A stretch of 64,000 nucleotides of DNA from Clostridium_AD frigoriphilum (GCF_036541405.1 NZ_JAZHFS010000004.1:124001-188000), one strand, 5' to 3'. Shown: positions 36,930 through 47,085, counted from the stretch's first letter. The notes: a model not told the origin generated them from the letters alone. Made by a program: numbers and translations.

Positions 36930-36946
36930 TCAAGAAAATACTCATA

Positions 36947-36985
36947 AAGGAGCTATCTCAAAGTTTTATTATGAGATAGCTCCTT
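36947..36985 (+). terminator. Terminator of asnB
   Basis: Stem AAGGAGCTATCTCA with TGAGATAGCTCCTT, loop 11 bases, 18 bases past the stop. The T-tract is weak (ACTAGTTTT). Confidence 0.75.
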
Positions 36986-37070
36986 ACTAGTTTTAAATGG
37001 TGCAACACCATTTCAATATTTTTTGCGATAACCTATATCTTAAACTAGTGTGAAGAAGAAATAGGGATCT

Positions 37071-38678
37071 CTATTTTAACTTAAAAGTTCTTGGAGCCAC
37101 TCTATAGGTTAAAACCAATGCAACCCCCATATATACAAGAGTTGTTATAATAATCCCTGCAGTAAAATAATATGGAGGAGTATGAATTTGAAGACATGCA
37201 TAACAAGCAAGATACATAACCATATTTACGAATTTAAATAACGGACTTTTTACCGTTAACTCTGCTGTATAAGGCTGTAACACGTAATACATAAACAAAT
37301 GATGTATGGAAAAAAAGCAAGCTAAACAGAGTATGCACAAAAATAATGGCATCATGCTAATAAGCTCGTAACTGTATCCACTGGCCACTATAATACAAAC
37401 TATAGCAGCACATAAAGTTAAAGCAGGTATCAGATTAAGAATAACTACCCGCTTAAGCCTAGACGTAAAATTAGATAAAATCACACTACCCTCTCGGTAA
37501 TAACCATATCTTAATAAACTAACATCACAATTATAAAACATGGCCTTACAAATTCTTTCCCCCGTTGACATGGTATACATAATAAATATTAATATTGGAA
37601 TACTTTTTTTAATTTCAGTCACTAACATTGTCCTTTTATTTGGCATAAAAAATACCAAATACATTCCAATTAAAAATATAACACATATTAATACAACTCT
37701 TTGCTTTATAGGCTTAACCATTATTCTTCTAAAACGAAGAAAAAATAATGAATTTAAATATTCATATCCTTTCTTTTCGTCATATTTTTTTGTATTTAAT
37801 TCTTCCTTACTCATTCTCTTTTCATCCAATTTTACTGTTGAAAAAGTAGCGCCCTTTCTAATAGCTTCTACATTATATAATTTATCCTTAGTTAATAAAG
37901 CTTTTGCAATTAGTGTATATTTTATATATTTCCATAGGTATATAAATGATACTACGCCTAGTCCTAATAGAATAATTACAACATAAACATTAAATAATAT
38001 TGGATTAAAATTAATTGCATGTCCAAAACATGGTAATGCATAAGCAAGAAAAAGCCCGCCAATCACTACTACAGATATAAATATTGCTTTCTTTTTAATC
38101 AAAACTTCTTTCTTATCATATATATGGAGCTGTAAACCTTCACCAATTAATTTCAAAGCTGTTAATTCCGCAACTAGCACTATAGCTTTTAGTGGCGAAA
38201 ATCCTATTATTATTCCTATAATGATTACTGGAATTACAAAGTATATAAAATCTGTTATATTTCTATATACTATCTTTGACAAATAGTATTCTCTAGCATC
38301 AGCCTTCATTAAGGTTATCATGTTAAAGGCATCTTTATTGTTTTCATCAAAAATTATACTTTTTATAATTGGTCCTAAAACAAAACTTAAAAAGAAAAGT
38401 ATATGTATGAAAATAGGTTGCATCTTTGTTATATCTTTAGTGATTAAATAGGAAGGCAAAATAATCATTATACCTAAATATATGGCTTTCCCTATGAATC
38501 CTGCGAATACTCCTAAAATTTCACGTATTACCCCTATAATTAGTTTAGCGTGAGTTTTTTCATATAAATTATCAGGAATTTTTTTTCCCAGAAGAGGTAT
38601 CCTTTTAAGAAAATAAATAAAAGTATTAGCTTGCTCTGCAAAAGATACCTTAAAACTATTAATAAATGTACTAATCAT
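37071..38678 (-). CDS. ABC-2-like exporter membrane subunit
   Basis: This 535-residue protein has about twelve hydrophobic segments in two halves separated by a charged stretch (about 270-310, VKLDEKRMSKEELNTKKYDEKKGYE). It overlaps its ATPase gene by 8 bases and so is its partner. I do not recognise a named family. The size and spacing recall the large membrane subunits of uncharacterised clostridial ABC exporters. Start ATG after GGAGGGGGGG. Confidence 0.7.
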   Translation of the reverse strand: MISTFINSFKVSFAEQANTFIYFLKRIPLLGKKIPDNLYEKTHAKLIIGVIREILGVFAGFIGKAIYLGIMIILPSYLITKDITKMQPIFIHILFFLSFVLGPIIKSIIFDENNKDAFNMITLMKADAREYYLSKIVYRNITDFIYFVIPVIIIGIIIGFSPLKAIVLVAELTALKLIGEGLQLHIYDKKEVLIKKKAIFISVVVIGGLFLAYALPCFGHAINFNPILFNVYVVIILLGLGVVSFIYLWKYIKYTLIAKALLTKDKLYNVEAIRKGATFSTVKLDEKRMSKEELNTKKYDEKKGYEYLNSLFFLRFRRIMVKPIKQRVVLICVIFLIGMYLVFFMPNKRTMLVTEIKKSIPILIFIMYTMSTGERICKAMFYNCDVSLLRYGYYREGSVILSNFTSRLKRVVILNLIPALTLCAAIVCIIVASGYSYELISMMPLFLCILCLACFFSIHHLFMYYVLQPYTAELTVKSPLFKFVNMVMYLACYACLQIHTPPYYFTAGIIITTLVYMGVALVLTYRVAPRTFKLK

Positions 38679-39381
38679 TCCCCCCCTCCTTCAAAATCTT
38701 CATAATCTTCTCTTCAAATTCAGCACTTTTTAGAATCTCACTATCCACTTCTTCTAAAATGCAATTATTTAGAACCAATATTTCATCGCATAAATCTGTA
38801 GCTAATTGAAGAATATGAGTAGAAAAAATAATAATATGCTCACTTTTCATTTTTTTTAACAGATTCTTAATTTCCAGGGCCACCACTACATCAAAAGAAG
38901 TCAAAGGTTCATCTAGTAAAATTACGGGTGGTTGAGTTATTAAAAGACAAACCATCTGCATTTTATTTTTCATTCCATGTGAGTATCCCTTCATCAACCG
39001 ATATCTGTCTTCATTCTTAATCTTTATAATATCGAAATACTCATCTATTGTAAGCAAATTTTCAATTTTGTCCTTATTAATATCAATATAAAATTTTAAA
39101 AACTCATATCCAGTTAAAAACTCTGGTATAACGGGATCTGAAAAAACATATCCTACCTTTCTATAATCTATCTCCTTTGCTGCTTGTCCCTCGCACATAA
39201 TACTAACACTACCACTTTCATATTTAGTTTCCCCGCTAATGCAATTAAAAAGAGTTGTTTTTCCTACTCCATTTCGTCCTAATAGTCCATATATTTTCCC
39301 TTTTTCAAAAGTAAAGGATGCTTTTTTAAGCACCTGTTTCTCTCCATAATTTTTTTCTAAATTTTCAATTAATAATTTCAT
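38671..39381 (-). CDS. ABC exporter ATPase
   Basis: 236 residues with Walker A GLLGRNGVGKTT near residue 29, a divergent signature YSHGMKNKMQ (instead of LSGGQ), Walker B PVILLDEPLTSFD near 155 and switch His in IIFSTHILQ. It is of the CcmA/YbhF-type, like those of bacteriocin, Na+ or drug exporters. ATG 39381 follows AGGAGGGG by 7 bases; the upstream ATGs lie over that site. No regulator gene is attached. Confidence 0.88.
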   Translation of the reverse strand: MKLLIENLEKNYGEKQVLKKASFTFEKGKIYGLLGRNGVGKTTLFNCISGETKYESGSVSIMCEGQAAKEIDYRKVGYVFSDPVIPEFLTGYEFLKFYIDINKDKIENLLTIDEYFDIIKIKNEDRYRLMKGYSHGMKNKMQMVCLLITQPPVILLDEPLTSFDVVVALEIKNLLKKMKSEHIIIFSTHILQLATDLCDEILVLNNCILEEVDSEILKSAEFEEKIMKILKEGGND

Positions 39382-39649
39382 TTTATTTCCCCTCCTCATC
39401 ACTTACTTTTTACTTCATACTTAACTATATTCCGTCTCCCCTACTCTAATTCCTTTAATCGATTTTAATACCTACTTTTGATCCACGTAATTCTTAGACG
39501 ACATTTCAATATTATTGTTCTTCCAATTTATATTATATACGGATATTCTATCTTTTTATTAAACTTAATAAATTCTTTATAATTATTACTAATTAAGATG
39601 AATTATTTATACTGCAAATTAAAGTGTCCACCCATAATATATTAACTTA

Positions 39650-39690
39650 GAAAAATAGAGCTAGAAGATAAATGTTTATCCTCTAACTCT
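39650..39690 (-). terminator. Terminator-like hairpin after the SEC-C protein gene
   Basis: Arms AGAGCTAGAAGATAAA and TTTATCCTCTAACTCT pair with two small mismatches around a TG loop; on the minus strand ATTTTTCT follows. It is about 85 bases past the SEC-C stop. Confidence 0.65.
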
Positions 39691-39771
39691 AAAAACGTCT
39701 GCATCTGCTGAAGTAGCCCTTAGATTACCTAGACCTTTTGTAACAAATACATCCTTGCCATAGTGAAAGCT
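39676..39771 (-). pseudogene. Possible gene remnant (short C-terminal coding-like tail)
   Basis: Just past the SEC-C gene stop, in another frame, the minus strand reads HYGKDVFVTKGLGNL followed by RATSADADVFRVRG and a stop, directly before the terminator hairpin. It has no start codon or ribosome binding site. It could be the tail of a lost gene or chance. I do not recognise the family. The rest of the 371-base gap 39403-39773 shows only AT-rich sequence. Confidence 0.25.
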
Positions 39772-39773
39772 TA

Positions 39774-41750
39774 TTAAAATAACTGAATAACCTTAGATCC
39801 ACAACATTTTTTATATTTTTTACCGCTTCCACAAATACAAAGATCATTTCTTCCTATCTTAGGAGTAGAATTATTATTATTATTATCTTCTGAATTTAAT
39901 TCATTAAAAGTATATCCTTTTAGTCTCCAAAGTCTAGTGTTATTTATAAAACTATTTATTTCTACTAAAAGTTTTTGAAGATCCTTTTCACTTATATCTC
40001 CCAATGCACTTATGATGTTATCTACTACCTCTTCTTTTTCATTTTCTTGAATATCATCATATAAATTAATTATAATCATTTCAATTTGTGTTTCTTCTAT
40101 TTCCCAATTATTCTCTAAATACTTTTTTAATCTCATGGTTATTTTATTTTCAATTAAATATTCCTCATTAGCGGCTTCAAGTAGCTCAGCCTTTTCTATA
40201 ATACAGAAATCCCTATCGCTTGAAATATTATCTCTTGTATTAATAATATTTATAGTATCTTCTAGAGGAACCATTATACTACTAGCTATATTCCCTTGCA
40301 GCCTATACCCATCATAATAATCTGCACCACTTACAATTACTGCGTAAATATCAGTTTCATCTAAAGAATAGTCAATATAATTATTAAGCATCTTTATAAA
40401 ATCACTCATAAATAGTACTCCATAATTATAGGTCATTCCCCACATCAACTTTATTATTTCTGTGTTTTTAGCTAATATCTTTCTGTACTCCACATTATCT
40501 ATGGATTTTATAGCATTTATTGTTTCATTTGGCATGATTAAATATATACCATCTTCTCTCATCGTTGCAAAAACAAATCCACATTCTAAAAAATATTCTG
40601 GATTTGATGTGAACTTATCATCTTCAAAAGATATATATCCCTGGTTTTCCATTATTCTTTTTAAAAATTCATATCTTTCACTATCAATTGAATATAGTGC
40701 CTTTTTTATTTTCTCTTCATATACCTCTAAAAGTTTTTCTATTAGTTGGCCTTTATTAAACTTAGATACCCTCGTAATATTTAGCATATATGTTGTTTTT
40801 AATAATTCATCTTTTGTATCACATTCTAATAATTCTCTTAAATTATGTGTAAACTTCCCTCTTTTTAATCTATTCAATAATTTTTTTGCTTTATATCCAA
40901 CTTCTGAATTCATATCATCCATTGCAATATCCAAAAGAGATTCAAAGTCCCCTTTAAAATCATCTACATTGAATTCATCATCCTCTATAAATGGAACTAT
41001 ATCCTTTCGCCCTTTTATTTTAGTTTTCTTAAACTTAAATTTATTTCCTGGCAAGTACTGCTTTTCCGTATCTCTTTCTCCTGCATATCCACAAACTCCA
41101 TCCCTAGGTGAATTTCTATATTCAAATTCACCTACCATATCAGCGTCTTCATCTACACAATCTTTACAAAAATACTTTTCTTCTTCATAATCAAAATACT
41201 TTGCCTTTTGATTACAATTCGCACAAAAATTTTGTATTTCATCATTTCTAGTTAATATTTCTATTTGACTATACTTCTCCCCTACCACATACTCATCTAT
41301 AACTTCAAGTTTTAATGCAGTAGTAGAACCAAAATCATAGTCATATTTAAATTTATCACCTACAGAAATCACCTGTCTTAATTTAAAATCCATTGTTTCA
41401 GTTTGAGGAAAAAGTTCAAATTCATCTTCTATTGAAGAGTCATAGTTTATGTCATCAATAATAAAACTACTTAAGTGTCCACAACATTCTAACCAAATAT
41501 TTCTTAAAAAACTATCCAGATTCTTTAAAGTTAAATCTATATCTATAGCTATATACAAACTATACTCTTTTGATCCATACTGTGGAAGTATAGACAAAAT
41601 ATATTGACTCTTAGTTTTTTTAGAACTCGCGATAGACTCTCCTATCTTTTCTTTCCTAACTTTACAGCCTTTAACATGTTTTTTAACGGTTCTTTCTGAT
41701 AATTTCTCGTTGCAGTAATAACATTTACCTTTCAAATCATATCTCTCCAT
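39774..41750 (-). CDS. PRiA4-ORF3-like and SEC-C domain protein
   Basis: 658 residues. An N-terminal zinc-ribbon-like segment (CYYCNEKLSERTVKKHVKGC) is followed by a plasmid pRiA4b ORF-3-like domain (about 45-180, FKYDYDFGSTTALKLEV). Then comes a second four-cysteine knuckle (CANCNQKAKYFDYEEEKYFCKDC near 180), a long helical middle, and a C-terminal SEC-C metal-binding motif (RNDLCICGSGKKYKKCCG). Such proteins often lie near nucleic-acid or defence genes, but their biochemical role is unknown. It is transcribed in the same direction as the helicase-nuclease operon 160 bases upstream. Confidence 0.75.
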   Translation of the reverse strand: MERYDLKGKCYYCNEKLSERTVKKHVKGCKVRKEKIGESIASSKKTKSQYILSILPQYGSKEYSLYIAIDIDLTLKNLDSFLRNIWLECCGHLSSFIIDDINYDSSIEDEFELFPQTETMDFKLRQVISVGDKFKYDYDFGSTTALKLEVIDEYVVGEKYSQIEILTRNDEIQNFCANCNQKAKYFDYEEEKYFCKDCVDEDADMVGEFEYRNSPRDGVCGYAGERDTEKQYLPGNKFKFKKTKIKGRKDIVPFIEDDEFNVDDFKGDFESLLDIAMDDMNSEVGYKAKKLLNRLKRGKFTHNLRELLECDTKDELLKTTYMLNITRVSKFNKGQLIEKLLEVYEEKIKKALYSIDSERYEFLKRIMENQGYISFEDDKFTSNPEYFLECGFVFATMREDGIYLIMPNETINAIKSIDNVEYRKILAKNTEIIKLMWGMTYNYGVLFMSDFIKMLNNYIDYSLDETDIYAVIVSGADYYDGYRLQGNIASSIMVPLEDTINIINTRDNISSDRDFCIIEKAELLEAANEEYLIENKITMRLKKYLENNWEIEETQIEMIIINLYDDIQENEKEEVVDNIISALGDISEKDLQKLLVEINSFINNTRLWRLKGYTFNELNSEDNNNNNSTPKIGRNDLCICGSGKKYKKCCGSKVIQLF

Positions 41751-41908
41751 TTCTTTTTCTTAAATTTAATAATAATATTATGTCTATTATAAGATAATAC
41801 ACTAAAATCTTTATATTATAAAATATTACAATATTTCTTTAATCCACTTAACAATATGTTTGACTCTATTTTAATATTTCATACTTACACATCCACATTT
41901 ATGAAGCA

Positions 41909-42649
41909 CTAAACAAAAGCATCACATGCCTGAGTATCCCCTGCGAATTCGCAATACTTACACATTTTTCTATACAATTCAATATTGAAATCTAAACTAA
42001 AATCATAATTAGTAAGCCTGCGTATTATATCTATAATTTTTTCTTCATATACTTTATGCTTACTCTTTGAATAATTAATAGTGATGATATCCTCTTTAAA
42101 CTGAGGTTGCCAAAAACTCATGCTTATATTTTCAAATGGTATCTCTCTATCAAATATTTCTAAGGACCTTTCTCCTACTATATACATATAAACAATAGCT
42201 TGCATTCTTTTACTTACTTCACTATAATCGAGCTTCCTATTTTCTGTCTTCCAGTCCCATATTTCTATTTTATTATTTGGCTTAATAATTATTAAATCAT
42301 ACTTCGCTTGAATCCTAATATTATCTTTTCTCATTTTAATTTCATACTCTGGCAAATATATATTCTCATCTATAATAGTAAATTTTTCTCGAAGCGACTT
42401 TGTAAAGTGGAGTAATTCAGTATTACTCTCATTTATAACCAAAGTAATATTTGAAAAATATCTTTGAGCTATGAGATGAAAATCCAGTCCCATGTTCATA
42501 TTCTCATAATAATCCTCATCATCTATTGAATCTTTTTTCCATCTAATATTATCCAAATATTTTATTTTAAATTTAAGAGGACATTTATCAAAAGTATTTA
42601 AAAGATTTTGACTATAATAGACATGATTTAATTTTCTAATGTCCAACAT
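41909..42649 (-). CDS. RecB-family PD-(D/E)XK nuclease with putative Fe-S cysteines
   Basis: 246 residues. FDKCPLKFKIKYLD near residue 19, then DLIIIKP and IEIWDWKTENRKL near 140-150 form the Asp...Asp-x-Lys core of the RecB/Cas4 nuclease group. Cys21 together with the C-terminal CKYCEFAGDTQAC gives four cysteines spaced like the iron-sulfur set that staples AddB, Cas4 and Dna2 nucleases. It is separated by one nucleotide from the helicase gene upstream, so both are surely co-translated. It probably supplies the nuclease of a split AddAB-like complex (inference). Confidence 0.82.
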   Translation of the reverse strand: MLDIRKLNHVYYSQNLLNTFDKCPLKFKIKYLDNIRWKKDSIDDEDYYENMNMGLDFHLIAQRYFSNITLVINESNTELLHFTKSLREKFTIIDENIYLPEYEIKMRKDNIRIQAKYDLIIIKPNNKIEIWDWKTENRKLDYSEVSKRMQAIVYMYIVGERSLEIFDREIPFENISMSFWQPQFKEDIITINYSKSKHKVYEEKIIDIIRRLTNYDFSLDFNIELYRKMCKYCEFAGDTQACDAFV

Positions 42650-44863
42650 TTATAAAACACCCCTTTGACTATTTATGTAATCTTGAAGAACATAAAAATA
42701 CTTTGATGGTTTATCTTCATTCCATTTTCCTTCATTAGATCGGGTTGCCATTAAGATTAAATATTCCTTAGCCCTTGTTATCCCTACATATAAAAGTCTT
42801 ATTTTTTCATTTATTATTTGTATTTTAGCTTCCTTTAATGGATCTTCACAAATATTATTACCTAAAATTTTAGCAATTTCGGCCCTGCAAAGAACTGTTG
42901 GGCTTTTAAATTCATCTTTCAAATAATAATAGTCTTTAAATTTATCATTTGTCATATAAGGATACTGATAAGATGTAATATTTAATATTAGTACACAATC
43001 CCATTCTAGCCCTTTAGCTTTATGACAAGTTGATATTGTTACTCTATCAGGGGATGGTTCATACCCCTCTAAGTCGTATATTATACCTGAGATATGATCA
43101 AGTATTCCATTCTTTCCATCTAGCAATTGCTCTGCTACAAACGCTAATGAAAATCCACTATTATCAATAGACGCAAATCTAACATAAGACGCAACTGCCT
43201 CTGCCATTGCTTTGTTTTCAAGCGTAAAATTTAGAACATCGCTAATATATAAAATTAATCTATCAAAATGTGTCTGAGGATATTCAAATATTGTTTTAAT
43301 TAAATCCATAGAACTAATAAATTGTTTATACACCTTAGAGTTTAATATTTCTCCTGGAATATCCAGTTCATTTATTTTGCCGCAACTTGGGTACATCAGC
43401 TTTTCAACATCATAACCACAAATAAAATGGAATAATTTTTCACTTTTTTCATTTTGTTCCTCGCAGAAAACATTCTTAATTAAATCTTTAAATAAAACAC
43501 TATCTTGTGGTCTTGAAATAAATTGCAGTATATATCCTAATGTACTCGTAACTTTAATTTTTTTATCTGATTTATTTGATAACTCATCACATTCGATATT
43601 AGAAGCTCTAAGAATATCTGCTATTTCTCTAACTTGATTATTAAAAGGAACTAATATTGCACAGGTTTTCCCAGGAAATTTTTCTTTAAATTTCATAGCC
43701 ACGCGAACTGCTTTTTTAGTTTCATCTTCTCTTGAATTACAAATCATAGTGCTTATACCATAGTTATCCTTGCAGGTTTCAATTTTATCATCTAAACTTT
43801 TAATTCTTTGATCTACTAATGCATTTCTACACTTTTCTTCTCCATGCTTATTGTTTGTAAACTCAACTAGTTCATTTGCTAAATCAATAATATGATTTGT
43901 ACTACGCCCCGCCATAAACATTTTGAATGCATTATTTGCCTTGCCACAAAACTCCCTAAAATATTCAGGGTCAGACGCTGTAAATGTTCCTGTTATACTT
44001 TGATTAACATCCCCAACTCTTACTAAATTACCACTTTTCTCTGAAATTAAACTTAGTATTTTTCCTTGAATTAAATTAGAGTCTTGGCATTCATCCTCAA
44101 AGACAAATGTATATTTTTTTTGCACCTTTTCCCTAACTGTGTCATCAGTTTTTAAAAGTTTATACGCAAGAATTAGCAAATCATTATAATCTATATACCC
44201 CTCACTTTTTAAAATTTTACTGTAAGTATCATAAATTTCAGATATATGTACTAAGATACTATTTTGATCTAATGATTTTATATCTTCTTTTAATTTTTCA
44301 GCAGAAATGTCATTTATCTTTAATTCACCAATAGTTGTATCAACTGTTGTAAAAAAATCATTCCACCACTTATCTTGTTTCCCACCGTATTTATTTAAGG
44401 ATTTATCCGATATCATCTTCTTAAATGTGAATTCTCCGCCCTTCCTTCGCCACATTGATATGCAATTATTTAAATATAAACTTTTATTAACATCATCCAA
44501 TATTTTAAATTCTTCATTAACACCCATTACATCTGGTCTATCTTTTAAGATTTTCAGTGCTAAACTATGGATAGTCATGACTTCATAATCATTACTTGCG
44601 TTTATTCCCTTATTTTGTAACACCATAGAGATTCTATGTTTAAAGTTGTTAACTGCACTATTCATAAAAGTTACTATAAGTATTTTACCAGGTTTATGGA
44701 CCTTATCCTTTATAATTTCACATACTAGATTACATATTATGAAAGTCTTTCCTGCACCTGGAACTGCTGGCACTGCCATAGTTCCTCCTCGATACAACAT
44801 TATAGGCAACTGGTCCTCCCTATAAACAATTTTTTTAACTTCATCATTTATCTCCTTTATCAA
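42650..44863 (-). CDS. UvrD/PcrA-like SF1 DNA helicase
   Basis: About 737 residues. Walker A is VPAVPGAGKTFI near residue 34, motif II FEDECQDSN near 250, motif III GDVNQSITGTF, motif V CHKAKGLEWDCVLIL near 625 and motif VI LYVGITRAKEYLIL near 700, so it looks like an active helicase. It lacks the C-terminal nuclease domain of AddA. The start is uncertain: TTG 44863 has GAGG 8 bases upstream, GTG 44881 does not; either overlaps the previous gene. It is flanked by a helicase-like ATPase and a nuclease. Confidence 0.87.
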   Translation of the reverse strand: MIKEINDEVKKIVYREDQLPIMLYRGGTMAVPAVPGAGKTFIICNLVCEIIKDKVHKPGKILIVTFMNSAVNNFKHRISMVLQNKGINASNDYEVMTIHSLALKILKDRPDVMGVNEEFKILDDVNKSLYLNNCISMWRRKGGEFTFKKMISDKSLNKYGGKQDKWWNDFFTTVDTTIGELKINDISAEKLKEDIKSLDQNSILVHISEIYDTYSKILKSEGYIDYNDLLILAYKLLKTDDTVREKVQKKYTFVFEDECQDSNLIQGKILSLISEKSGNLVRVGDVNQSITGTFTASDPEYFREFCGKANNAFKMFMAGRSTNHIIDLANELVEFTNNKHGEEKCRNALVDQRIKSLDDKIETCKDNYGISTMICNSREDETKKAVRVAMKFKEKFPGKTCAILVPFNNQVREIADILRASNIECDELSNKSDKKIKVTSTLGYILQFISRPQDSVLFKDLIKNVFCEEQNEKSEKLFHFICGYDVEKLMYPSCGKINELDIPGEILNSKVYKQFISSMDLIKTIFEYPQTHFDRLILYISDVLNFTLENKAMAEAVASYVRFASIDNSGFSLAFVAEQLLDGKNGILDHISGIIYDLEGYEPSPDRVTISTCHKAKGLEWDCVLILNITSYQYPYMTNDKFKDYYYLKDEFKSPTVLCRAEIAKILGNNICEDPLKEAKIQIINEKIRLLYVGITRAKEYLILMATRSNEGKWNEDKPSKYFYVLQDYINSQRGVL

Positions 44864-46925
44864 TGCTTTCACCTCTTTCACTTAATATTTCTATAAGAAT
44901 ATCTGCAAATTTACTTTCTTGCTCAAATCCACTTAGAGAATATTCACTACCATATATGTATAATTCACCTCTACATTTTCTTAATAAACAATTAACCACA
45001 GACATTAGAATTCCATAAACATTATTATTTTCTTCTCTTTCAGTATACATGTCATCACTATTTCGATTACTCTTTAATACATAAGAATTTGATAATTCCC
45101 CTACATTTCTAGGAGACCACATATTGCTATTAATATCCGTCCATATCTGAACCTTACTGCTTAAATTAGATGTCAAATAAGTATAAGGAGATGTTAAGAC
45201 TATACTATTATCTTGTAATAACATTTCCTGAATCTCATTCATGTTGTAAAATCCACTTCCCTGTCCCCTAATAAATTCTATAAACCTCTCCTCTGAAGAT
45301 TTCCCTTTAAACTCTAATTTATCTAAAGTATTTATGAAGCCTTCGCAGCTTTCATATAAACCTATATAGTCCTCTATATGTTCTTTAACTTTTGGCAACC
45401 TTATAAGAACTTCTGAAAAGGCTTTTCTGAAAAATTCGCCAAGGGAGCCCCTGTGATCTATTAAATTAACTTTATAATTTTCTATCCACTCTTTTAACTC
45501 ATTATATTTACCTACTGCCTCGATGCCCACTCTATCTTCAATATCGGGACTAATGTCTTGCAGGCCACTTTCAGTTACAAAAGAATATAGCAAAGACCCT
45601 CGAATAACATCTAGCTTTAGCATAAATGAGAAAAAGTTTTTATAATCTTCCTTTGTTAAAGAGATACTTTTATAATCATTACACAATACCGCGAGTACTA
45701 TTAAAGGGTGTAAATATTCATTATCTATAAACCTATCCTTTTTAGAAGTCTCCATAACTGATATATTTAATTCCTTAGCTTTTTTCAAAAGCTCATAAGA
45801 AACAATAAAATCATTAAATGGACATATTATTGCTATATCCCTTGGTTTAAGTCCCTGATTTAAGAGTTCTTCAACTTTTAACATTATCTTTTGGACCATT
45901 TCCGATCTTAGTTGTGATGTCATATCTATAAAGGCTGGCACATCTTCATTTATTTTATCCTCCATAAAGAGATTGTGAGCCCTGTTATCTATTATCCTAG
46001 AAAGATTAATAAAATCATCATTACAGCAAAAATGATCATCTAAAATAATCTCGTGATGCTTTATAGTTAATTTACTCTTCAAATAATCAGTATTGGCTCC
46101 ATAGTAACTACACAAACCCCCTTTAGGATTATAAAACAAATATGCCCTGTCTACATTACTAATAATCTTAAATATCAATTCTTGCTCTGCAGGGGATGAT
46201 TCATCTATATCGTCTACTATAAGATATTTTATATTATTTATACTATTATATCTTGGATCATGAAGTAAGTAATTATTATATAAATAAAATGATAGTCCAT
46301 AATCTACAACACCATTACAGAGTAATTTTGAAATATAATACATAGTTACTTCGTCTAATTGATTATATGTTTCTTTAATTAAGAAATCATTTACCTCTAA
46401 TGAATTATAAAGCCTAGTTCCTATTTCATTGAAAGGCACTAATGACAGCGCAGCATTATTAATGTTAGAAATTAAATCTGATGCTATTTTTGAAGAGGTT
46501 GATGTTATATCTTGAAAATATCCTTTAGCTTTTCTAAAATGTTCTACTAAGGCTTTCATAGCATAATTGGTAGCATCAAAAGATGCAAACTCAGGCTTTA
46601 ATATATTAATTTTTATTTCCGTGCACCCCTCTACTACATAAGGCCAATAAAGGGATAGTTCTCTCCTAATAAATCCATAATAAGAGCTTTTTCTAATCTC
46701 ACCAGAAGTATTAAAAATCATCTCTTTGGTCCATGTTATATTTTGATATTTATTCATAAATAAACATAATATATTTGAACTTTTAATGTTTTCATTTTCT
46801 ATAAGATTCTTGTATTTAGTAGTTGCAAGAGTTGTTTTGCCACTTGCCGAATTCCCTTTAATTAAAATACATTTGTGGCTAAATTTATCTTCATTCAATT
46901 TATCTTGAGCCTCTGTATAGTTCAT
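44844..46925 (-). CDS. Degenerate SF1 helicase-like ATPase (AddB-like)
   Basis: 693 residues. Walker A is LIKGNSASGKTTLATTKY near residue 23 and Walker B YLIVDDIDESSPAEQEL near 240. The region where UvrD proteins have motifs V and VI is degraded: SPYTYLTSNLSSKVQIWTDI and VVNCLLRKCRGELYIYGSEY lack the usual residues. Keeping ATP binding while losing later motifs is what AddB does. It lacks AddB's nuclease domain, which is here a separate gene. ATG 46925 has GGAG 8 bases upstream. First gene of the three-gene operon. Confidence 0.72.
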   Translation of the reverse strand: MNYTEAQDKLNEDKFSHKCILIKGNSASGKTTLATTKYKNLIENENIKSSNILCLFMNKYQNITWTKEMIFNTSGEIRKSSYYGFIRRELSLYWPYVVEGCTEIKINILKPEFASFDATNYAMKALVEHFRKAKGYFQDITSTSSKIASDLISNINNAALSLVPFNEIGTRLYNSLEVNDFLIKETYNQLDEVTMYYISKLLCNGVVDYGLSFYLYNNYLLHDPRYNSINNIKYLIVDDIDESSPAEQELIFKIISNVDRAYLFYNPKGGLCSYYGANTDYLKSKLTIKHHEIILDDHFCCNDDFINLSRIIDNRAHNLFMEDKINEDVPAFIDMTSQLRSEMVQKIMLKVEELLNQGLKPRDIAIICPFNDFIVSYELLKKAKELNISVMETSKKDRFIDNEYLHPLIVLAVLCNDYKSISLTKEDYKNFFSFMLKLDVIRGSLLYSFVTESGLQDISPDIEDRVGIEAVGKYNELKEWIENYKVNLIDHRGSLGEFFRKAFSEVLIRLPKVKEHIEDYIGLYESCEGFINTLDKLEFKGKSSEERFIEFIRGQGSGFYNMNEIQEMLLQDNSIVLTSPYTYLTSNLSSKVQIWTDINSNMWSPRNVGELSNSYVLKSNRNSDDMYTEREENNNVYGILMSVVNCLLRKCRGELYIYGSEYSLSGFEQESKFADILIEILSERGESIDKGDK

Positions 46926-47085
46926 AATATCAACTCCATGTGTTCCATTATTTTTATGATTTTTATTTATAATCATTTTATCACAATAGTATCAAGCAAT
47001 ATATTTATAATCATTATTTTCTCTATCCCTTTCCCCTATTTATTAAAAATAAGGTTATATTCTCCCACTTCTCCTGAAAAGCGAG

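Noticed and set aside
40462..41190. 242-codon plus-strand frame opposite the SEC-C protein gene
   Set aside because: Long but Ser/Phe/Leu-rich, as expected for the antisense of an AT-rich gene; no start signal.
41909..46925. Gabija-type or Cas4-linked CRISPR assignment for the helicase-nuclease operon
   Set aside because: There is no OLD/TOPRIM nuclease gene as in Gabija and no cas gene or array nearby; the AddAB comparison fits better.
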